The notes beneath the pieces are model-generated. The model saw only the letters and a program-made list of their open reading frames with translations. It did not search any database and was not told the DNA's origin. From contig DATKBT010000069.1 in assembly GCA_035546295.1 (NCBI GenBank), forward strand, positions 1 to 27,704: a stretch of 27,704 bases of DNA, in the 5' to 3' direction. Source of the stretch: DATKBT01 sp035546295. GTDB lineage: Bacteria > Acidobacteriota > Thermoanaerobaculia > Multivoradales > Multivoraceae. Shown here piece by piece: positions 24,523 through 27,704 of this stretch. Position numbers and translations under genes: made by a program. Position 1 is the stretch's first letter, and each line of letters opens with the position of its first letter.

Positions 24523-24715
24523 CGGCGCTGGTGGAGGAGTGGGGGGCGCTGCGGTGACGTGGCGGTGGTCACGGTGAGGTGATGAGCGGTTGCAGGCGGG
24601 GTCGCTCGGGTTGGGTCGCTCGGGTGGCGCGGGTGGGCTCCGGCCGAGTCGCGGGCGGTGGCCTCGAGGACGCCACGCTCGTGCTTCTCGACGCTGAGCT
24701 AGGCTGTCGAGTCGC

Positions 24716-24805
24716 GGAGGGGTGGCTGAGTGGTCGAAAGCACCGGTCTTGAAAACCGGCGACGGTTGACCCCGTCCGTGGGTTCGAATCCCACCCCCTC
24801 CGCCA
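24716..24805 (+). tRNA. tRNA-Ser (UGA anticodon)
   Basis: Acceptor GGAGGGG (24716-24722) pairs with CCCCTCC (24795-24801), then discriminator G and an encoded CCA (24803-24805). The anticodon stem CCGGT/ACCGG (24743-24747, 24755-24759) holds the loop CTTGAAA with anticodon TGA at 24750-24752, reading UCA. The long variable arm GACGG-TTGAC-CCCGTC and the TTCGAAT T-loop are as expected for a class II serine tRNA. Confidence 0.96.
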
Positions 24806-24926
24806 GCTCGCTGCGCTCGCTCGGCGCGGGGGTGGGCTTCGGTTTGCCACTCGCGCGAGCGCGAGTCGGCTGCAACGAATCCCGGCACTCTCAGGGCCTC
24901 CGTGCCCGGGAGAGTCTCAGCGGCAA

Positions 24927-24953
24927 GCGCCTTCTGGAATGCTGCGAAGGCGC
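24927..24953 (-). terminator. Terminator-like hairpin after the DsbA-like gene
   Basis: GCGCCTTC (24927-24934) pairs with GAAGGCGC (24946-24953), loop of 11. It lies 32 bases beyond the stop of the minus-strand gene. Further hairpins toward the tRNA, ACTCGCG/CGCGAGT (24849-24866) and ACTCTC/GAGAGT (24887-24915), may end tRNA transcription. No U-tracts. Confidence 0.4.
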
Positions 24954-24985
24954 CGCGGGCGGGCGGTCCTCTCGAACGGCCGTCT

Positions 24986-25600
24986 TCAGTTGACGGCGCT
25001 CGAGCCGAGATCGCGGTACTGCTCGGCGAGCTGGCCGAGGATCGAGACCATCGATTCGGCGTCATAGACGCCGCCGACCAGCCAGTTGTCGAGCAGCAGG
25101 GTGGGAACGCCGGTCAGGCCGAGGGCCAGCGCCTCGCGGGTGCTCTGCTCGACCCGGGGGAAGCGGTCGTGCTCTTGGGGGAGGGGATCTGGACCCACCA
25201 GCTCGCGCGCCAGATCGATCAGCTCCGGGGTCAGCACCGTGACGTTGTGCTCGAAGATCGAGGCGAAGACCGCCTTGCGCCAGCGCGCCTCGATGTCGGG
25301 CGTCGGCGCCGCCAGCGCGACGTGGGAGGCGGGGCGCGAGTCGAGCCAGGGGTCGGGCATCTCGATGTCGAGGCCGAGAGCGAGTCCGGTGTTGCGGACG
25401 GCGGTCCGGATCTCGTCGGAGAACGAATCCCCCCGATCCCAGGGAGCCGCCATCGTCAGGTCGATCGGACGCCACTCGAGGTCGACCCCCAGATCGGCGA
25501 TCTCGTCCTCGACGCTCGTCAGCACTCGGTGCGCCACGTAGCAGAGGGTGGAGGCGAAGTCGTAGTAGACGCGGATGCTCACCCGTTCCATCGGTCCCAT
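24986..25600 (-). CDS. DsbA/HCCA-isomerase-like thioredoxin-fold protein
   Basis: The 204-residue protein has the DsbA-superfamily layout. It begins with a beta strand and active-site loop (VYYDFASTLCYVAHRV), continues with a helical insertion, and ends with the cis-Pro loop GLTGVPTLLLDN. The usual CPWC is replaced by STLC: Ser in the first position, as in 2-hydroxychromene-2-carboxylate isomerase and kappa-class GST relatives, but with the second Cys kept as in FrnE. It has no signal peptide and should be cytoplasmic. The likely role is glutathione-dependent isomerase/transferase or atypical reductase. ATG 25591 is an alternative start. Confidence 0.8.
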   Translation of the reverse strand: MGPMERVSIRVYYDFASTLCYVAHRVLTSVEDEIADLGVDLEWRPIDLTMAAPWDRGDSFSDEIRTAVRNTGLALGLDIEMPDPWLDSRPASHVALAAPTPDIEARWRKAVFASIFEHNVTVLTPELIDLARELVGPDPLPQEHDRFPRVEQSTREALALGLTGVPTLLLDNWLVGGVYDAESMVSILGQLAEQYRDLGSSAVN

Positions 25601-25734
25601 TCTCGCTCAACTCCGCGTGTGTGCCGAGCCGCTCGCGGCCGGCGGGAGGCGCCTGGCGAGGAGGCGGTCGAAAGGGCTCGGCGAGAGGGAGCCGCCTGCT
25701 CCTACGATCGAGGATCGCGGCGAAGTCGCCGATT

Positions 25735-25754
25735 GGCGGCTCGCTCGAGCCGCC
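25735..25754 (-). terminator. Hairpin after transketolase
   Basis: GGCGGCTC (25735-25742) pairs with GAGCCGCC (25747-25754) around GCTC. It lies 45 bases past the transketolase stop on the minus strand. No U-run; the next gene on that strand begins about 135 bases on. Confidence 0.4.
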
Positions 25755-25799
25755 GAGCGGGAGGCGCCAGACCGCCGATCGAGCGCTCGGCGAACGGGC

Positions 25800-27704
25800 T
25801 CAGAGGAGGCTCTTCGCCTTCTCCACCACCGCCTCGACCGTGAAGCCGAAGTGCTGGGCGAGATCCTGGTAGGGCGCCGACGCACCGAAGCGGTCGAGAC
25901 CGTGGATCAACCCCCGCTCGCCGACCCAGCGCTCCCAGCCGAAGGTCGCAGCCGCCTCGATCGCGAGCCGGCGCGACACCCCCGGCGGCAACACCTGCTC
26001 GCGGTACGCGACGTCCTGCGCGGCGAAGCGCTCCCAGCAGGGGAGGCTGACGACGCGCGCGCGCGCACCTTCCGCGGCAAGGGCTTCGGCGGCGCCGATC
26101 GCGAGCTGGACCTCCGAGCCGGTGGCGAGGAGGATCAGGTCCGGCTCGCGGCCCCCCGCCGCGCCTTCCTCCGCGCGCAGCACGTAGCCGCCGCGAGCGA
26201 CGCCTTCGCGTGCGCGTTCCCGCGTCCCCTCGAGGATGGGCAGGCCCTGGCGGCTGAGCACCAGGGCGGTCGGCCGGTCGCGGCGCTCGAGCGCCGCGGC
26301 CCAGGCGGCCGACGTCTCGTTGCCGTCCGCCGGCCGGATGACCTCGAGGCGCGGGATCGCCCGCAGCGCCGGCAGGTGCGCGATCGGCTGGTGGGTCGGT
26401 CCGTCCTCGCCGAGGAAGATCGAGTCGTGGGTGAAGACGTAGATCGTCGGCAGGCTCATCAGCGCCGCCAGGCGGATCGAGGGCCGCATGTAATCCGAGA
26501 AGATCAAGAAGGTGCCCGCGAACGGTCGCAGCAGTCCCGACAGGGCCATCCCGTTGAGCGCCGCCCCCATCGCGTGCTCGCGCACCCCGTAGCGGATGTT
26601 GCGGGCCGGTCGCGCTGCGGTGAAGTCGAGCTCGCCGTCGATCGTCGTGTTGTTCGAGCCAGCGAGGTCGGCCGAGCCGCCGACCAGCTCGGGCAGCAGC
26701 GGCGCCACCGCGTTGAGGGCCTTCCCCGACGCCTTGCGGGTCGGCACCGAGGAGCCGGGGTCGTAGAGCGGGAGGGCGTCGAGGGCTCCGGTCGAGAGCT
26801 CGCCGCGTTGGCGTCGATCGAGGTCACGGGCGGCCTCGGGGTGAGCCTTTGACCAGCGCGCGCGCAGCTCCTCCCAGGCGGCCCGCGCGGCGGCGCCGCG
26901 TCGGGCAGCGGCCTCGAAGGGGGCGCGCGCGGCGTCGGGCACCAGCAGCTCGGGCTCGAGCGGCCAGCCGAGCGCCTCTTTGGTGCGCTTCACCTCGTCG
27001 GCGCCGAGCGGCGAGCCGTGCGACTCGGCGGTGCCCTGTTTGCCCGGGCTGCCGTAACCGATGTGGGTTCGTACGGCGATGAAGCTCGGCCGCCGCGTCT
27101 CGGCGACTGCTGCGCGCATCACGCTCTCGAGGGAGGCCAGGTCGTTGCCGTCGAGCACGGTCTGCGTGTGCCAGCCGTATGCGGCGTAGCGGGCGACGAC
27201 GTCCTCGCTCATCGAGAGGTCCGTCGTGCCGTCGATGGTGATCCGGTTGTCGTCCCACAACACGTTGAGGTTGCCGAGCGCCAGGTGCCCGGCGAGCGAG
27301 CTCGCCTCCGACGCCACGCCCTCCATCAGATCGCCGTCGGACGCGAGCACCCAGACGTGATGCCGGAACAGCTCGAAGCCGTCGCGGTTGAACTCCCGGG
27401 CGAGCAGCCGCTCCGCCATCGCCATGCCGATCGCGTTGCCGAGCCCCTGGCCGAGCGGCCCGGTGGTGGTCTCGACTCCGGGGGTCAGGAAGTTCTCGGG
27501 ATGCCCCGGGGTCTTCGATCCGAGCTGGCGGAAGCTCGCCAGCTCCTCGATTGACAGGTCGTAGCCGCTGAGATGGAGCAGACCGTAGAGGAGCGCCGAG
27601 GCGTGCCCGCAGGAGAGCACGAACCGGTCGCGGTCGAGCCACAGCGGGTCTCGAGGGTCGAAGCGCAGGAAGCGCGTGAACAGCGTGTAGGCCATCGCCG
27701 CCTG
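25800..27704 (-). CDS. tkt: Transketolase, N-terminus beyond window
   Basis: Transketolase moves two-carbon units between sugar phosphates in the pentose phosphate pathway and Calvin cycle, using thiamine diphosphate and Mg. The visible part of about 634 residues includes SCGHASALLYGLLHLSG, GPLGQGLGNAIGMAMAE, the ThDP motif ASDGDLMEGVASEAS continuing to WDDNRITIDG, IFSDYMRP, THDSIFLGEDGPTHQP and the C-terminal domain ending VEKAKSLL. The frame runs through the window edge with MAYTLFTRFLR preceded by QAA. About 30-40 residues and the start are therefore outside; the ATG at 27695 is internal. Full length would match the usual 660-680. Confidence 0.95.
   Translation of the reverse strand, partial: QAAMAYTLFTRFLRFDPRDPLWLDRDRFVLSCGHASALLYGLLHLSGYDLSIEELASFRQLGSKTPGHPENFLTPGVETTTGPLGQGLGNAIGMAMAERLLAREFNRDGFELFRHHVWVLASDGDLMEGVASEASSLAGHLALGNLNVLWDDNRITIDGTTDLSMSEDVVARYAAYGWHTQTVLDGNDLASLESVMRAAVAETRRPSFIAVRTHIGYGSPGKQGTAESHGSPLGADEVKRTKEALGWPLEPELLVPDAARAPFEAAARRGAAARAAWEELRARWSKAHPEAARDLDRRQRGELSTGALDALPLYDPGSSVPTRKASGKALNAVAPLLPELVGGSADLAGSNNTTIDGELDFTAARPARNIRYGVREHAMGAALNGMALSGLLRPFAGTFLIFSDYMRPSIRLAALMSLPTIYVFTHDSIFLGEDGPTHQPIAHLPALRAIPRLEVIRPADGNETSAAWAAALERRDRPTALVLSRQGLPILEGTRERAREGVARGGYVLRAEEGAAGGREPDLILLATGSEVQLAIGAAEALAAEGARARVVSLPCWERFAAQDVAYREQVLPPGVSRRLAIEAAATFGWERWVGERGLIHGLDRFGASAPYQDLAQHFGFTVEAVVEKAKSLL

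Noticed and set aside
24730..24993. A plus-strand open frame starting inside the tRNA-Ser.
   Set aside because: Its first third is the tRNA itself and no ribosome binding site is present.

Overview
This is a very GC-rich bacterial chromosome segment with ordinary housekeeping genes, strong G/C preference at third codon positions and short intergenic gaps. The gene mix is a SufBCDSU-SufT operon, a RicT/PSP1 protein, an Hfq-like protein, a cytochrome c plus PHM-type copper monooxygenase, and a polyprenyl-P sugar transferase with DUF1972 and GT2 glycosyltransferases. It would fit an Acidobacteriota-like or related deep-branching Gram-negative lineage. That placement is an inference from gene content and could be wrong. 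No phage, plasmid, complete insertion sequence or CRISPR array is visible.

Left part (1-6290, + strand): a complete Fe-S cluster assembly operon, sufB-sufC-sufD-sufS-sufU-sufT. SufBCD is the scaffold/ATPase complex, SufS the cysteine desulfurase, SufU the zinc-dependent sulfur acceptor and SufT (DUF59) a maturation factor. Most junctions overlap by 1-4 bases. The exception is sufB/sufC, where the gap holds an 8-bp tandem repeat that gives a nearly U-free leader. A two-part hairpin follows sufT.

Middle (6389-14378, + strand): a SAM methyltransferase; a secreted copper monooxygenase with an N-terminal heme-c domain; a secreted DUF442 phosphatase-like protein; ispH overlapping purD; then ricT, an Hfq-like Sm gene and pdxA. 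IspH and RicT are themselves Fe-S proteins that would depend on the SUF operon. Recognisable -10 elements precede the phosphatase, ispH and ricT.

Polysaccharide block (14464-22253, - strand): a large polytopic membrane protein, three GT2 glycosyltransferases and a GT4/DUF1972 glycosyltransferase are chained by four consecutive 4-base stop/start overlaps. After a small gap with its own promoter comes a polyprenyl-phosphate sugar-1-phosphate transferase that would start the lipid-linked glycan. No flippase, chain-length regulator or recognisable polymerase is visible, so the system is incomplete here or the head membrane protein fills one of those roles.

Hairpin-rich gap (22254-23054): about 800 bases with no convincing gene but many perfect or near-perfect inverted repeats, including a 17-bp pair and a 14-bp pair that brackets a coding-like fragment. 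This is the least explained stretch of the window.

Right part (23055-27704): serS (apparently leaderless), a 56-residue two-helix membrane protein and tRNA-Ser(UGA) on the + strand; a DsbA/HCCA-isomerase-like thioredoxin-fold protein and a transketolase cut by the window edge on the - strand.
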